Assembly (NCBI GenBank): GCA_024760905.1
Contig: CM045735.1
Location: 13,449,749-13,513,748, forward strand
From: Plotosus lineatus
Lineage: Eukaryota > Chordata > Actinopteri > Siluriformes > Plotosidae
Reading direction: 5' to 3'
DNA: 64,000 nt
Shown one piece after another: positions 46,344-58,309 of this stretch. Below the pieces are notes generated by a model. That model saw only the letters and a program-made list of their open reading frames with translations. It had not been told where the DNA came from and ran no database searches. How positions within the stretch are numbered: position 1 is the first letter of the stretch; every line of letters starts with the position of its first letter. The translations under genes were made by a program, and so were the position numbers.

Positions 46344-46561
46344 CTGATTATAAAGCAGCCAAATACAACAGGGAGCTGAAGTTATAAAAAACACTCCTCT
46401 TTTTTTTTATCTGTGCTGTCACCACCTGGAAGTGTAATCATGTTGATAAGGACAGGAAATCTGGCTGGGGAAGATTTGGTGGAACAGTTTGCTAAAGACC
46501 CAGACTATACCAATACTTCAACTTCTGTGCAGTTTATGAATATAAAAAGAAATGAGCCACA

Positions 46562-46905
46562 AGCAAAATCGTTCATTTTCTGAACCGCTTAATCCTAATT
46601 TGGGTCGTGGACAGGTTGGCGCCCATCCCAGCCGACTCCAGGAGAGGGCAGAGTACACCCTGGACAGCTCGTCAGGCCATCGCAGGGCAGAAACACGGCT
46701 TTGCAGCTACTCTAGACGGAAGTCGACCATGGTTCTTTTACAGCCTCACACCATAGACAGTGAGAGACATGACTGGCCTTTGATAACCCAGCTAGCTGCA
46801 CTGGGGTGATAGTGACAACCTTGTGGAGAGTGGGGCTTGAACACCCAACCTTAGGAGGTTGGACGTGATCCAGCACCTTTACCACGAGGCCACCACTGCC
46901 CTCAT
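46562..46905 (-). repeat. SINE-A, GAATGAAT-type tail, reverse
   Basis: TTCATTTTCTGAACCGCTTA, GGGTCGTGGACAGG, CCTGGACAGCTCGTCAGGCC, then the body and the complement of the head (GAGGCCACCACTGCCC). Confidence 0.87.
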
Positions 46906-47069
46906 TCATTACGTGTCAGCTATTAAGCAGTGAAACCCTCAGAGCAGTACTATTCACCATCAGCATATATTGATCTACAGCTACATTTTGTGGGTGTGTG
47001 TTGGATAGAATGCAGACTAGAAGATGCTGTTGTACATGTAGTCAGTGTTGTAAATAAAAATTTTCAGCT

Positions 47070-47345
47070 GATTATTCAGTCACTTATTTGCTAAACTGAT
47101 TAATCCTACTATTGGGGTCATGGGGAGGATGGATTACTCACAGCTATGGGCAAATTAAAACAGCCAATTTGACGATTGTGCATATCTTTGAATCTGGGGA
47201 AACATGTACCTGCAGGAAAGCCTGGATAGAACAGGGAGGGCATGCAAACTATACACAGAAACGGCTGAGCCCTGTGACGGTCTGACGAGCTGTTTGGGGA
47301 GACCCTAATCGGATTAAGTTGTCTGGCAAATGGATGAGTGAGAGA
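47070..47345 (-). repeat. SINE-B-type, reverse, degenerate
   Basis: GATTAATCCTACTATTGGGG and GGCAAATTAAAACAGCCAAT suggest a reversed SINE-B body. The copy is eroded. Confidence 0.45.
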
Positions 47346-47524
47346 TATTAAAACACTTTTGATTTCAGACTTGTAAGTACGTATGTGGATAATTTTAAAA
47401 CAAATCAACCCCCCCACACACCCACACACACACACAGAAACTGTAACATCAACTGCCTCAGACTTGCATATTGTGCAAAAGAGGGGGGAAAATACAGAAA
47501 TATTCCTAAAAATCTTTCATCATT

Positions 47525-47780
47525 ATTAATTTTCTGTAAACGATTAATCCTAATTACGGTCGCGGTCAGGCTGGAACCCATCCCAGCTGATCCGGGTGAG
47601 GGCAGAGTACACCCTGAACAGCTCACTAGGCCATTGCAGGGCAGAAACATGCTAACGGCTATGCACCTACTTTTGTCAAATGTCAGCAGTGGTTCTTTTA
47701 CATGAACCTCACACCAGAGACAGTAAGAGACATGGCCGGCCTTTGTTAACCCAGTTAGCTCACCGGGGGACTAAAAATCT
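47525..47780 (-). repeat. SINE-A, GAATGAAT-type tail, reverse, head lost
   Basis: TTTTCTGTAAACGATTAATC, AGTACACCCTGAACAGCTCA, TTCTTTTACATGAACCTCAC and GTTAACCCAGTTAGC. It stops before the tRNA-like head. Confidence 0.8.
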
Positions 47781-47880
47781 TTGTGGTTTATTGAAAATCT
47801 TTTTTCGGAGCACGGTTTGTACCAGCAGAGTCATAGCCTTCGATTCTGATGTCTCTGCAAAAGGTTGAAGCGATAATAAT

Positions 47881-48474
47881 ACAGTAAGCCCCCGCCCATT
47901 CATGGTTCACCATTTGCGGCCCTACATACTCGCAGATTTTGCTCTCAGAGTTTTTTTCATATTATTTTTAAATTAGCGGCAGCCCCGGCAACATTACTGC
48001 CACGTAATTCAAATTTAGCCACTGGCTGAGAGCGTTTGTTTCTCCCTCCTGCTGATTGGTTGCAGATGATGTGAACACCTCTTTCTTTCTCATTCACGCA
48101 CAAGTTATCAACGTGATCGCTTGAATTGTGAATTCACTTTTTGTGTGTGTTTTTAATTATTATTTAAGCCCTATGATGTCACTCAAATGCCCTGCATCTT
48201 CTTTAGCTTCTGGTAAGGAGCCTCAGCACTTTATTTATTAATTAATATTATCACAGTGCAAAAATTAAAAGTTTTTACTTAATCATTACTACATTTTACT
48301 GCATTATTACTGTATTAATGAGTAAGACTGTCTATAGAATGTGTTTAAGAAGCATATTTTAGTGTATGTAATATCATGTATCGGGTTTAAAAATGCATTA
48401 ATAATTCGTGGATTTTTGGGATTCATGGGTGGGGAGGAACATAACCCCCGCGAATAATGAGGGCTTACTGTAAT
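47881..48474 (+). mobile_element. Tigger family G, deleted
   Basis: Ends TACAGTAAGCCCCCGCCCAT and (inverted) TACAGTAAGCCCTCATTATT, TA-bordered, 594 bp. It contains the transposase start MSLKCPASSLASGKEPQ at 48176, ended by an early stop. Such Met-Ser-x-Lys ... Ala-Ser-Gly-Lys starts are typical of Tigger proteins. Confidence 0.78.
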
Positions 48475-49037
48475 TCAAAATATGTGAAATTAAACCGCAA
48501 CAATATTATCAACACATAAACTACAGAACACACAGGAACAACCTTGTGGGAAACAGTGTGTGATAAACAGAATCATAGCACATTGATCACACACTAACCT
48601 GCAGTGGGAATACAGAGTATGATACCAGCCAAGGCTAAAATATTTCATAATTGGTGCAAAATTACTATATTTCTTTCTTTTTTTTTTAAGTTTAGTTTTC
48701 AGTGAGTGAAGGCACTATGGTCATGTGTACAGGAGAAACAAAAACAGAAACATATGTGAGGGTGGAGTATTAGACATTTTTGTTTTCTTCCTGCTTCCTT
48801 CGGTATGAATAAAAATCTTGGGGCGATCATTTCTTTCTTAGTTTACAGTGTAGTTAATCATCAATCTCATCCTTCGCTTGGTATAACCGAGGAATTTTTT
48901 TAATGACCGTGACCGTAATGGAATTGATGGCTCCACACGGCTGATGTATTCACTCAGTCAGCGATCATGACTACTTTGCTATTAATTGTAAATGTTTTAT
49001 CACAATTATCGCTAATGCTAAACTAGTCACTAGCATT
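48475..49037. other. Nothing recognised
   Basis: AT-rich. The phrase GGAATTGATGGCTCCACACG (48918) recurs in similar form near 41245, which suggests an old unclassified repeat upstream of SINE-B copies. Confidence 0.4.
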
Positions 49038-49415
49038 CATGGTGGCAGCGTGGTTTAGTGGTTAGTACGTCAACCTCACAGCAAGCAGATTCATCTCTCA
49101 GGTTCGGCGAGGGTGCTCCTGTGTGAAGTTTCCATGTTCTACCCATGTGTGGGTTTCCTCGTACAGTCCAAAGTCATGTATGTTAGGCTACGTTGCCGTT
49201 ATAGATTAGCATTAGGTGTGAGTGTGAAAAGTTTTTTTTTGTGTGTGTGTGTGTGTGTGTGTGTGAGTAAGTGAGTGAGTGTACGTCTCATCCCTGCGAT
49301 TGTCTGGTGAGCTATTCAGGGAGTTACATGCCTTCGTACAGTGTCGGCTGAGATAGACTCTAGCCTGCTCACAACCTTAGTAGGATTCGGCGGTTTGTCA
49401 AGTGAGTGCGTGAGT
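49038..49415 (+). repeat. SINE-B
   Basis: Head GGCAGCGTGGTTTAGTGGTT, GTGTGAAGTTTCCATGTTCT, a (GT)n tract at about 49228-49264, and tail GGCTGAGATAGACTCTAGCC. Confidence 0.78.
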
Positions 49416-50019
49416 AGGTTTTAGCATTCAGTATACAGTACAGCTGCTTTCCAAGAAGAAAGTAGGATTATTTACAGGCTGGTGTCAAACATTTGGACAG
49501 CTGTACAGAGTGCTTTAAGCTATTTCAGTGGCTGGTTTATTTGCATGTTTTGTTGTTTGCATGTGGAATGCTTTGAGGTCCTCGCATGGCCATGGGAATT
49601 ATACAAAAAAATGAAACTATTCTGCCTTAGTTGTAATAGTTTACGGCCACAATCACTACTCACTACTCTGATGGCGAAAGCGTGAATATAGGCAGGTCGG
49701 ACCCAGTTGTTGAGGTTAGTAGGCGATATGTGTGCTGTATATATTGTATGAGAGCAGAGCCAGCTTTCTGACTTTGGGAGCCAGGCTTCAAGATATGCAA
49801 ATTCGCCCCGGTGGCGTGACTCAAACTAGCAGAGTGTTTCCACAGCCTGGTGTTTATATTTTATACCTGTTTATTTTAGTCATGTCGCAGAGGTGAATAT
49901 AGGGTGTCATGTTGTTATGAAAATGTAATCCAAGACATTTCAGGAAGGAAAAAAAAAAAACTTTATTAACAATAATATATTTTTCTCATATTTTTAGGAA
50001 CTACTCTGGTAATTTGTAA
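49416..50019. other. Nothing recognised
   Basis: Mixed-composition sequence. An open frame at 49482-49685 shows no homology I recognise. Confidence 0.4.
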
Positions 50020-50151
50020 TACTGGAATCCCTCACTACTTCGCACTTCATTTAATGCGGCTTCAGTGCATTGCGTTTTTAAAGAAAAAAAATATTCATAG
50101 AATTAAAAAATTAGGAAATTAAGGAAGAATAGGGGAAAAGTTATGGAGAAT

Positions 50152-50508
50152 GTCACAAAAACAAGGCCTTCCCTTTCTTCCTTTTGGCTTTTTCCCTTTC
50201 TCATCTGATTCGCACATTTGATTTGGCATAGGTTTTTACGTCCAATGCCCTTCCTGTCACAACCCTTTAGCAAGGGACAGAAACATGCTGACGGCTTTGC
50301 AGCCTTCTCTTTACGAAAGTCAGCAATGGTCCTTTTACATGCCTCTCACCATAGACAGTAAGAGACATGGCCTGCCTTTGATAACCCAGTTAGCTGCACT
50401 GGGGGGGGGCAGTGACAACCCTGTGGGGATTCGAAACCCCAACCTTAGGATCAGCGATCCTGCGCCATATCCACTAGACCACCACTGCCCCGTCACAAAA
50501 ACAAGGCC
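50152..50508 (-). repeat. SINE-A in MITE E, 17-bp duplication
   Basis: The direct repeat GTCACAAAAACAAGGCC is at 50152-50168 and 50492-50508. The insert is a reversed SINE-A with RTE-type tail. Its tail has lost the short part between CCCTTT and CTCATCTG. Confidence 0.92.
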
Positions 50509-50683
50509 AATTATGCAAAAAAAAACAAACAAACAAAAAACCCCCGAAACAAACACAAAACGACAAAAAAACAACACAGAATCTTACTTCAAAACTGGAT
50601 ACATTGTTGCATCTGTGTGTGCACGCGTGTGTGTATGTATGTATGTCGTCATCTTCTCATGCAATACCATCTGTATGTGTGTA

Positions 50684-51333
50684 CAGACGCTCCCCAGCTT
50701 ACTAACGAGTTAGGTTCAGGACAGCCGTTCTTAGATGAATTTGTTTGTAAGTCGTTACAGTGCATTCTTTAGTTTAAACCTTGTATAAGTAACCTATACG
50801 AGTTTGTACTGTATACGATCTCTCTCTCTCTCTCTCTCTTGCTCTCTCTCTTTCTCTCTCCCTGCCCATAATCATCTGTACATTATCACTATGTCCCGTG
50901 TTAAAACTCCTGGTTCCTCTCAAGCACAGCACAGTGGATCTGATCAGATTTACAGAGAGTTTCACTCTTATCCAGTTCATTATAATACTGGAGTCAATTT
51001 GTTTCTTCTTTGAAACTTTTGGCAGGTGTTCAGAAATGGTCGGTTCTGCTTCTCTTCCCGGACCTCCGGTGTAAAGCACGCGTCAGCCACGCCCCTCTTT
51101 CGGAACCGAGTATTAAGTGTACCTCAGGATAATGTTTAATCATATTTCATACTTATATTTATTTTTTTTTTTCATTGACCCCCCCCCCACACACACAAAA
51201 AAAAGGTTTTGTCTTACTATAGATTTTATTTCATTTCTTTTTCTACTTGTTCTTCAATTTAATTTCACTTTCACCTTCGACCTCGGTCTCTGGATGCTTG
51301 CAAAAGGAATGTTGGTAAGTTGGGGAGCATCTG
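50684..51333 (+). mobile_element. Tigger-like family F, copy 1
   Basis: Ends CAGACGCTCCCCAGCTTA and (inverted) CAGATGCTCCCCAACTTA, TA-bordered. The interior has a (TC)n tract near 50820-50862 and an ATG at 50892 opening MSRVKTPGSSQAQHSGSDQI, resembling a Tigger N-terminus, which soon stops. Confidence 0.75.
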
Positions 51334-51339
51334 TATTTA

Positions 51340-51544
51340 CAGGCGCTCCCCGACTTGCGTTCATTCGTTTTACGTTTTTTCGATTTTACATTGTTTTCTC
51401 TCTCTCTTTTTTTTTTAATTGTCAAATTTTGAGTTTAGACGTACCTACGTAGTACACAGACGTAATGATTCATTGACGTAATGATGCTGCGTCCATTGTT
51501 TACAAACGACAGACTGAATGTTCCCCTCCTTCTTCCCAGTTCAG

Positions 51545-51592
<48 letters not shown>

Positions 51593-52661
51593 CGTTATAT
51601 ATCAGTTATATAGCGTGTCACCCTTGTGTTAAGACGTTGTCTCTGTGATTTTTGTGTTTATACTGTTTTGCGGACTTTTGTAACCCTCAGCAAATATGGT
51701 TGGTCAGAAGCGTAAGCCTACTAGCATGGGTGCAAGTCTCATACACAGAGATGAATTAAGTATCTGCTCAGATCGGCGCAATCTACCATGCATACTCAGT
51801 TTAGCAAAAAGAGTTGTAAAATAAATGAAAACCCGAATCCAGAAAAGAAAGAACTCTCTGCTCTGCTGGTGATTCACATCAGTGCAGGCTGAGTACTAAA
51901 CAAGTATTCAACGGTGACCTTGCTCACTTGAAATACCGGAAGTCTGTATAACCCGCGCTTTGTGTCAAGCACAAGCAAGTAAACTACTTTCGGTGTTGAG
52001 TGCCTCACATATTGTAAGTGTTGATTGGCTGTTTTAAGTTTCATGTAAAGTGACTTGGCTCAGCTTGATGTAAAGTGACCATCCGTCGACCATCAGAACC
52101 ATTTACAAGCAAAAAGATCACATCATAGAGAATGTTAAAGGTTATATAGGGTGACCCAAAAAAATGGAAACGTTTTAACAATACTATAAAACCAAGAGTG
52201 ATGGAAGAAACCGTAAAACATGCCATTTAAGAATAAATGACTGACCTTTCATGGCGAAGTATTTACTTGTTCAAGGTCACTGTCTCGCAGTGTTGCCACT
52301 TACTCTAGCAATTCGCAATTCAAAAATTCCCGTTTTTTGGGTCACCCTGTATTTGATACTGTATTTGATATTTGATGAGTGAATTTGATTAAAATTTATC
52401 TATTTGAAATTATTTTGCTTGAATTTAATTTATTTGAAATTAATGTTCATATTATTTGATATATTTGATATTATTTTACAATGTTGTATTCATAATAATT
52501 GATTTAGGGGTGTTTTATGAGATACGGTAATGGTATTTATGGATGTATAGTACAGTATGAATGTCATACGTCACTGGAACATACAGTAACAACTTACGTT
52601 CATTTTCAACTTACATTCAGCCAGCCGGAACCAAACAAAACCGTAAGTCAGGGAGCATCTG
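51340..52661 (+). mobile_element. Tigger-like family F, copy 2, with nested inserts
   Basis: Ends CAGGCGCTCCCCGACTTG and (inverted) CAGATGCTCCCTGACTTA. It contains an (AT)n tract at about 51546-51588, a transposase start at 51696 (MVGQKRKPTSMGASLIHRDE), half of the foldback module (51886-52014) and a mariner-type MITE (52147-52349). Confidence 0.75.
52145..52351. mobile_element. Mariner-type MITE nested in family F
   Basis: Inverted ends TAGGGTGACCCAAAAAAATG (52147) and CAGGGTGACCCAAAAAACGG (inverse, ending 52349), flanked by TA. About 203 bp, without a coding frame. Confidence 0.83.
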
Positions 52662-52914
52662 TATATTTTATTTACATCTTTTGTTATTTTTTTAATGTTC
52701 AATTGTTATTATAAGCATTTATAGCATTGAATATGTATTTATTGATATTTTATACATATACATGTACGTATACACCAGTCGGAGTGGTGGGGGTGATCCT
52801 ACTTTGCGGATTTCAATGGTCTCGTGGGGATCTCGGTCCCAATTAACCGCGGAAAGTGAGGGATCCCTGTAATACAAAATACTGTATACAAATTGAATAA
52901 ACAAATGTTTATAA

Positions 52915-52985
52915 GTTGGCTGAGATGGGTGCCGTCCTCCCCGTGACTCTAATTAGGATTAAGTGGTTCAGAAAATGAATGAATA
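52915..52985 (+). repeat. SINE tail fragment
   Basis: GCTGAGATGGGTGCCGTCCT, TTAGGATTAAGTGGTTCAGA, AAATGAATGAAT. Confidence 0.7.
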
Positions 52986-53084
52986 ATTCCTTCCGTATGG
53001 AAGCATTAAGCTACATTGTAAGGGCGACACCGTCTCGCAGCGAGAAGTTCCGGAGTTTAAGATTACAGGTTATTCCTGTAGGTG

Positions 53085-53142
53085 GCATGGTGGCGTAGTG
53101 GTTAGCACATCTGACTCAAGGAACAAGGTCCTGCAGAGATGC
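53085..53142 (+). repeat. SINE-B head fragment
   Basis: GGTGGCATGGTGGCGTAGTGG then TTAGCACATCTGACTCA; the body is absent. Confidence 0.6.
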
Positions 53143-53391
53143 CTATCAGTACAGATTCTCCGTATTTTGTACGTAAAGTTGATGTAAATATGGTGTTACG
53201 TTACAGGGTGCTATTTTGTACGGAAAAATAAAAAAGAGAACCATGAATGTGATCATCTTACTTCATATGCTGAGTTTTTATGTTTAGGCCCATGCAGTAT
53301 GATCATTGCCGTTGTTTAATCGGACTTTTGGTTATACTCTATTTACTTTTGCGACAATCACCAAGCAGTCGCGATGTCTGGTGGCTATGCA

Positions 53392-53800
53392 CAGATTGTG
53401 TGACGGAATAACTTTCAGCCGAACCCAGAAATGCAGGAGACAGTGTAAAATGCCACAGAGCTGGTTTATTACTTTAACACAGAAAGACTCGAGCAGGATG
53501 CAAGCATGGTAACTCTTGGAGACGAAGGGAAAAACACAACAAACACTAAACACTGGGAACTCAGGTGTGGGTAACTCGTCGGGCATGGAGCTGGAACCAA
53601 GAGCCAGAGAGATCACAGGGGAACAGAGACGTGAAACGAGGCACAAACTTTTAGCACCAGGAGGAGCGCGATGCTTGTCTTTATAGCACGGTAATTGCGA
53701 AGTGGAATTAGGTGTGTGCGATCTGCCCCTGTGTGCACTTAGAGAGAGCGCGAGAGAGACGCCAAATTCAAAGTCTCCCATAACACAGACCATAACAGAT
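53392..53800 (-). mobile_element. Solo LTR of a retrotransposon (gypsy-like)
   Basis: On the minus strand the 400-bp unit begins near TGTTATGGTCTGTG. It has a TATA-like CTATAAAGAC (about 53675), AATAAA (53465-53470) and ends TTATTCCGTCACA. A CAGAT repeat brackets it (53392-53396, 53796-53800). This order (TATA, polyadenylation signal, end) is that of an LTR. No internal gag/pol sequence adjoins it, so it is a solo LTR. The family is inferred from general resemblance to fish gypsy LTRs. Confidence 0.6.
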
Positions 53801-53984
53801 AACTCAGTTTATGATCACACCATTTTTGCTCGCACGCCTCGTGGTTCGAGTTGTTTGAGAATTGAGCACTTGATGGCTGCGTGTAATTCTAATGCTAATA
53901 TAAATGAACAATGAAGTGTTACGGAAAATTTTTCAAAAACACTGAAAAAAGTTGTGAAGAATACTGAAAATCTATGTCTGAGCT

Positions 53985-54082
53985 AGGCATCTCTTGTCCT
54001 GGGTTCGATTCCCAGCTTGGGTGTTTCTGTATGGAGTCTGCATGTTTTTGTGCTTGTGTGAGTTTCCTGAGTGTATATATAT
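53985..54082 (+). repeat. SINE-B fragment
   Basis: CTGGGTTCGATTCCCAGCTT, GTATGGAGTCTGCATGTTTT and GTGTGAGTTTCCTGAGTG; truncated at both ends. Confidence 0.7.
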
Positions 54083-55765
54083 ATTTTAAATTTAACAATA
54101 TAGTGGACTCATAGCTCACAGTTAACAGTCATAGCCATTCGAGTTTTCAGTTGAATGAATATGCATGGCATCCTGTCAAGGAGCTTTGCATTCTTAAAGG
54201 AAGCCCACATCTGCAAGTTTGAAATTCCTCCCAGGTCAGTCTGAATTAATAATGCAACTGATAGCACAATAATGTGATTTTCCACAAACCTAAGATTCTT
54301 GTCTTCTGCATGCAAAATTGCAAGAAAAAATAAATAAATAAAAAAAAGAATAAAATTGCTGACTGTTACAGAGCTGGGGGGCATTTACTTAATTTGTTGG
54401 CATGGTGTAGTTCTACATGTCCCTTCATAAAGTTGAGGTCACAGGAAATTGCCCAGGGAGGTTGAAGGCAAACACATTCTTGCTCCAAAGAATTTATATT
54501 CAGGAGCAGTGTAACTCAATTGGAGGGCCGTGTTACTTTCCATCAACATAGGCCTGGTTTCACGGACACCTGTGATTGGCTAGTGTCACTTGTAAGAGAA
54601 CGGGAAAAGGATGTATGTCAATCGGCAGCCCTTGAGAATTCGGCCAATTAAACTGTAATGGGCTCCCGGCTTTTGTGGGGAGTGGGAGCTGTTGAGGGGG
54701 TGGTGGTGGTGGTTGGGTGGTGGTCTTGAGAACTACATATAACGCTTCCTTTTAACTGACCAATCCTGTGTTGTCTTACCCCAGTGAATCTGTATAAAAG
54801 GCTGAAGACTCATGAAATAAAGTGGGAACGTTGTTGACCACGAGACTGTGTGCTGTGTTCCTGTTTACTTCTCAGGTCTGCTGAGGTAAGGTAATGTCTT
54901 TTTGGTGGTGGTGGTGGTGGTGGTGGTGGTGGTGGTGGGGGTACCTAAAACTTATCAAGTGGGAATTTCTAAGTTTGAATCGGAGTGCCATGGTGTCTTT
55001 TTTCCTGCACAAATCATTTCCAGACTTGCATTTGTTTGTTCTCTGATTCAGAAGGAGTCAGTACATCATTCCATCACTGGTCCATCTGTTTTGCTAATGT
55101 TCTCATCTGACAGTGATTGATGATTTCCTGGGAATCATGTTCGGTCTGATCTGTCATCGGTCTGTCTGCAATGTCGGCTCTGACTTGCGTCCACACGTAC
55201 TCTCTTGCTTACTTTAGATTCATGCAGACAAGAGATTAAAAACAAGTTCAACTTTATTTAGATTCTATTCAGGACACCGAGACTTACCTAATGGCGTATT
55301 GAACAAATTGGTGTTATAAATCAGATTAAATGTATTTGTAGATAATTGCTTGTTAGCAAGCAGGCCTTCAGGACCTGGATTGTAGTTGGAGGTACTGCAG
55401 CTAAAGACGAAGGAGAAGCTGAGCCCTGAGGTGATTTGGCAGGGCAGATTTATTGCCGGGAGTTCAGGGCGGGCCATTGCATCGCATTAGAATGCAGCTT
55501 AACCAAGCAGAAGTGCTGTGCAATGGCTACTCATTCACCTTCAGGCCCAGGGTGTGGACTTTGCACCACGTGTTTCTCCTGCCCTCTAATTCCCTCCCAA
55601 CTTTGTGTGTCATTAGCCATCTGACTGCTTTCTGTCAGGTGCAGTTATGTGCTATTATGTTCATATTCAGCTGAAACAGCTTATTGTACCGTTACAGTAA
55701 AGGTCCAGATCTGTGCTGTAAATATTCCAGAGAGCAAAGAGTGCAGATTTGCTCTGAGATATTAA
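54083..55765. other. No gene recognised; TATA/polyA pair and (GGT)n
   Basis: Contains TATAAAAG (54793-54800) followed by AATAAA (54816-54821), then a (GGT)n tract at 54903-54938. The two signals 20 bases apart resemble the core of a compact LTR, but LTR borders are not clear. The rest is unassigned. Confidence 0.4.
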
Positions 55766-55990
55766 TGCGACGGCGGCACCGTGGCGCAGCGGCACTGTGG
55801 CGCAGCGGTTAGCATGTTCACCTTACAGCATGGAGGCCTGGGTTCAATTCCCAGGCTTGGGGTGCTTCCGTGTAGAGTTTACCTGTTCACCCAATGCTTG
55901 CATGGGTTTCCTCGCACTCCTGCCTTTGCCCAGAATTGGCATGAGATAGGTACCATCCTCCCTGCGACCTTAATTAGGTATTAAGTGAGT
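55766..55990 (+). repeat. SINE-B with duplicated head
   Basis: The head phrase 'GTGGCGCAGCGG' occurs twice in a row (about 55779 and 55797). Then come GGGTTCAATTCCCAGGC, GTAGAGTTTACCTGTTCACC and the tail AATTAGGTATTAAGTGAGTT. Confidence 0.82.
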
Positions 55991-55994
55991 TAAA

Positions 55995-56186
55995 ATTGAA
56001 TGAATTTTCTGAACTGCTTAATCCGAATTAGGGTCGTGGGGAGGCTGGTGCCCATCTCAGCTGACTCTGGACGAAGGCAGGGTGCATGCAAACTCCACAC
56101 AGAAGCACCCGAGCTGGGAATCGAACCCAGGACCTTCTTGCTGTGAGGCAGACATGCTAACTACTATGCCACCGTGCTGCTTTAAA
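55995..56186 (-). repeat. SINE-B, reverse, tail-to-tail with the previous copy
   Basis: GAATTTTCTGAACTGCTTAA, GGGTCGTGGGGAGGCTGG, AACTCCACACAGAAGCACCC, GGGAATCGAACCCAGGAC and the head complement ACTATGCCACCGTGCTGC. Confidence 0.85.
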
Positions 56187-57450
56187 GAAAAAAAAAAACT
56201 GGTTGGGCTGCAGTGCTGTCATCAGGGAAGGGTGCAATGCTTTCTGTCGCATTATGCATCACCTTCTGTTTTGTTTAGGTTTTTTTTTTTGACCTTGTAA
56301 GTGTGCAGTAGAAACAGCATCCCATCTGCTTCCTTGCTCACGGCATTCTCTTGTGATCACCGATGAACAGGGTAGACAGTAAAGTTACAGATTCAGAGCA
56401 CACATAGTTTCACTTCCACAGAGTATTTATAAGTGAGACGTAGCTAAACGTGACCTCTGAGTAATAATCTCTACTACCTCCCTATTACTTAGTACTTAGA
56501 GTAATAATATCCTCCAAGCTCCCTTGATCCCCCTACCCTACCCTTGTCGTTTAATGCTTTGTGTTAATATGAAAAAAAAAACAGCAAACACTTGTACTCA
56601 TAACAGTGTCCCATCACTCCCAGCAGTCTTTGCTGTACGTCTGAAAGCAGCAAATCAAGAGAATTTGAATAGTCATTGTAATATGAGGCGACACTGGCTG
56701 CCTAACCACACAGATCTTCCCCAATATCTTCAGCATTAGTTTCTCCATGTGGGGAAAAAGTTCTCCTAGCACTAGCAAACTTTTTCAATTTGGTATCTCT
56801 CCACTCCAGATGGCGGCACTTCTCTTCCTGTAGGATTAGATATAACATGCAGTACAGCAAAAATCAATCAAGTAAGAGCATGACGTACAACTGATGGGGG
56901 TAAACACGGCCCAGCAGCAGCAGCGGCAGCTTTTCTGACCTTCAGGAGTTTTATGTTCTGCTGGCGGCTCTGTTAGAAAATGTCTCATGACGCTTTGTAT
57001 GGTTGAAAATGGTGCAATGCGGGTTTGTCTATTCAGTTTCTCCTGGGGTTAGACAGGACTGAAACCGATGGTGTATTTAATCCTGGAAAACGCCAAGCTC
57101 ATTTCTAGAACTAGCGGCAAAGGATGGCCGCCTGCTGTGTTGACTCATGTTGTCAGTGTTTGGGATAAACAGTTTTGCATGATTACATTGTGAAGACTAC
57201 AGCCAATCGCAAACTAGCACGTCCGTTATGCGACAGGAAACTGTCTGCTTTGGTCATTGAATAGGGACGTCAGCGACGATGATGGAAATCGTGAAACAAA
57301 TCTGTTTTCTCTCAGTTTCACACAAATCTCACGGTCATTTCATACATTTTTGTGCAGCTGCTTTTACTGATGGTATGGAAAATTGGGGCTGCCTTGATTA
57401 GCCCACTTGTTATGCTCTTTTCATACTGTCATTCACTAGCCTGAACAGCC
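56187..57450. other. Nothing recognised
   Basis: Mixed-composition sequence with a short CAG/CGG run (AGCAGCAGCAGCGGCAGC at 56914). No exon supported by splice signals and homology. Confidence 0.45.
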
Positions 57451-57454
57451 TATT

Positions 57455-57688
57455 AGTGATTTCAGGGTCGCGGGTAAGCTGAAGCCCATCCAGCCGTCGC
57501 CAAGCCATCCCAAGGTAACGCCAACACACAAACATTCATACTCACGTTCACGCCTCGGGGCAAATGAGAATATCCAATTATTTTTGCTTTTTGCTTTTGC
57601 TTTTGCTGTACTGTATTAATTCCACAAGGGAAATTATTGCTTCTGCACTTCACCCATCGAAAATAAGCACACATGCATGTAAACAGTG

Positions 57689-57747
<59 letters not shown>

Positions 57748-58105
57748 ACGCAGTGCTGCTGCGCATATTGGAGCCACCCAGAGAGCAGTTAGGGGTTAGG
57801 TACCTTGCTCAAGTGCATGGTGGAGGAAGGGGAAGCTTATTCCCCCCACCACCACACATTTTGCCTGCTGGTTCCGGAAACAAACCAGCGACTTTTCGGC
57901 GCCAAATCCACGTCTCTAACCATGAGCCTAATGTGCATGTATTTGAACTGCAGCAGAAAAACGCACCACCCGGTGGAAACCCATGTAAGTACTGGGAGAA
58001 CATACGAAACACACAGAAATGCTCCCTCACCAGGCACGGGGCTTGATCCCAGGACCACTTCGCCGAGAGGCAAAAGTTCCGACCGCTGCACCACCATGCT
58101 GTGTG
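57455..58105 (-). repeat. Composite of reversed SINE-B pieces and a retroelement 3' region, with (CA)n
   Basis: 57455-57560 resembles a SINE tail in reverse. 57610-57930 shares GGGAAATTATTGCTTCTGCA, CCCAGAGAGCAGTTAGGGGT and TACCTTGCTCAAGTGCATGG with 36215-36475, and a (CA)n tract lies at 57690-57741. 57930-58105 is a reversed SINE-B body and head (TTGATCCCAGGACCACTTCG, GCACCACCATGCTG). Confidence 0.68.
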
Positions 58106-58309
58106 CTTGTTTATCTCATGAACCAAAAACAAAGTGAGTCTAGTGAGGGCATGATTGTTCATAACTACTGTATTGTAAGTGATAACAGGAAGTTAATGTC
58201 TCGTGGCTGTTCCAAAACATTAAATCCAATTAAAACCTGTATCTTTGTACTGAAAAAATCAGCCATGTTTACTTTTGTTGGTGAGTTAGATAATCACACA
58301 CAGCATAAT

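Larger units (their letters stand above)
50020..52871. mobile_element. MITE family E, split by a SINE and two Tigger-like elements
   Basis: The left end is TACTGGAATCCCTCACTACT and the right end (inverted) TACAGGGATCCCTCACTTTC. Family E sequence occupies 50020-50168, 50509-50681 and 52662-52871. The pieces join correctly if the inserts at 50169-50508 and 50684-52661 are removed. Confidence 0.8.
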
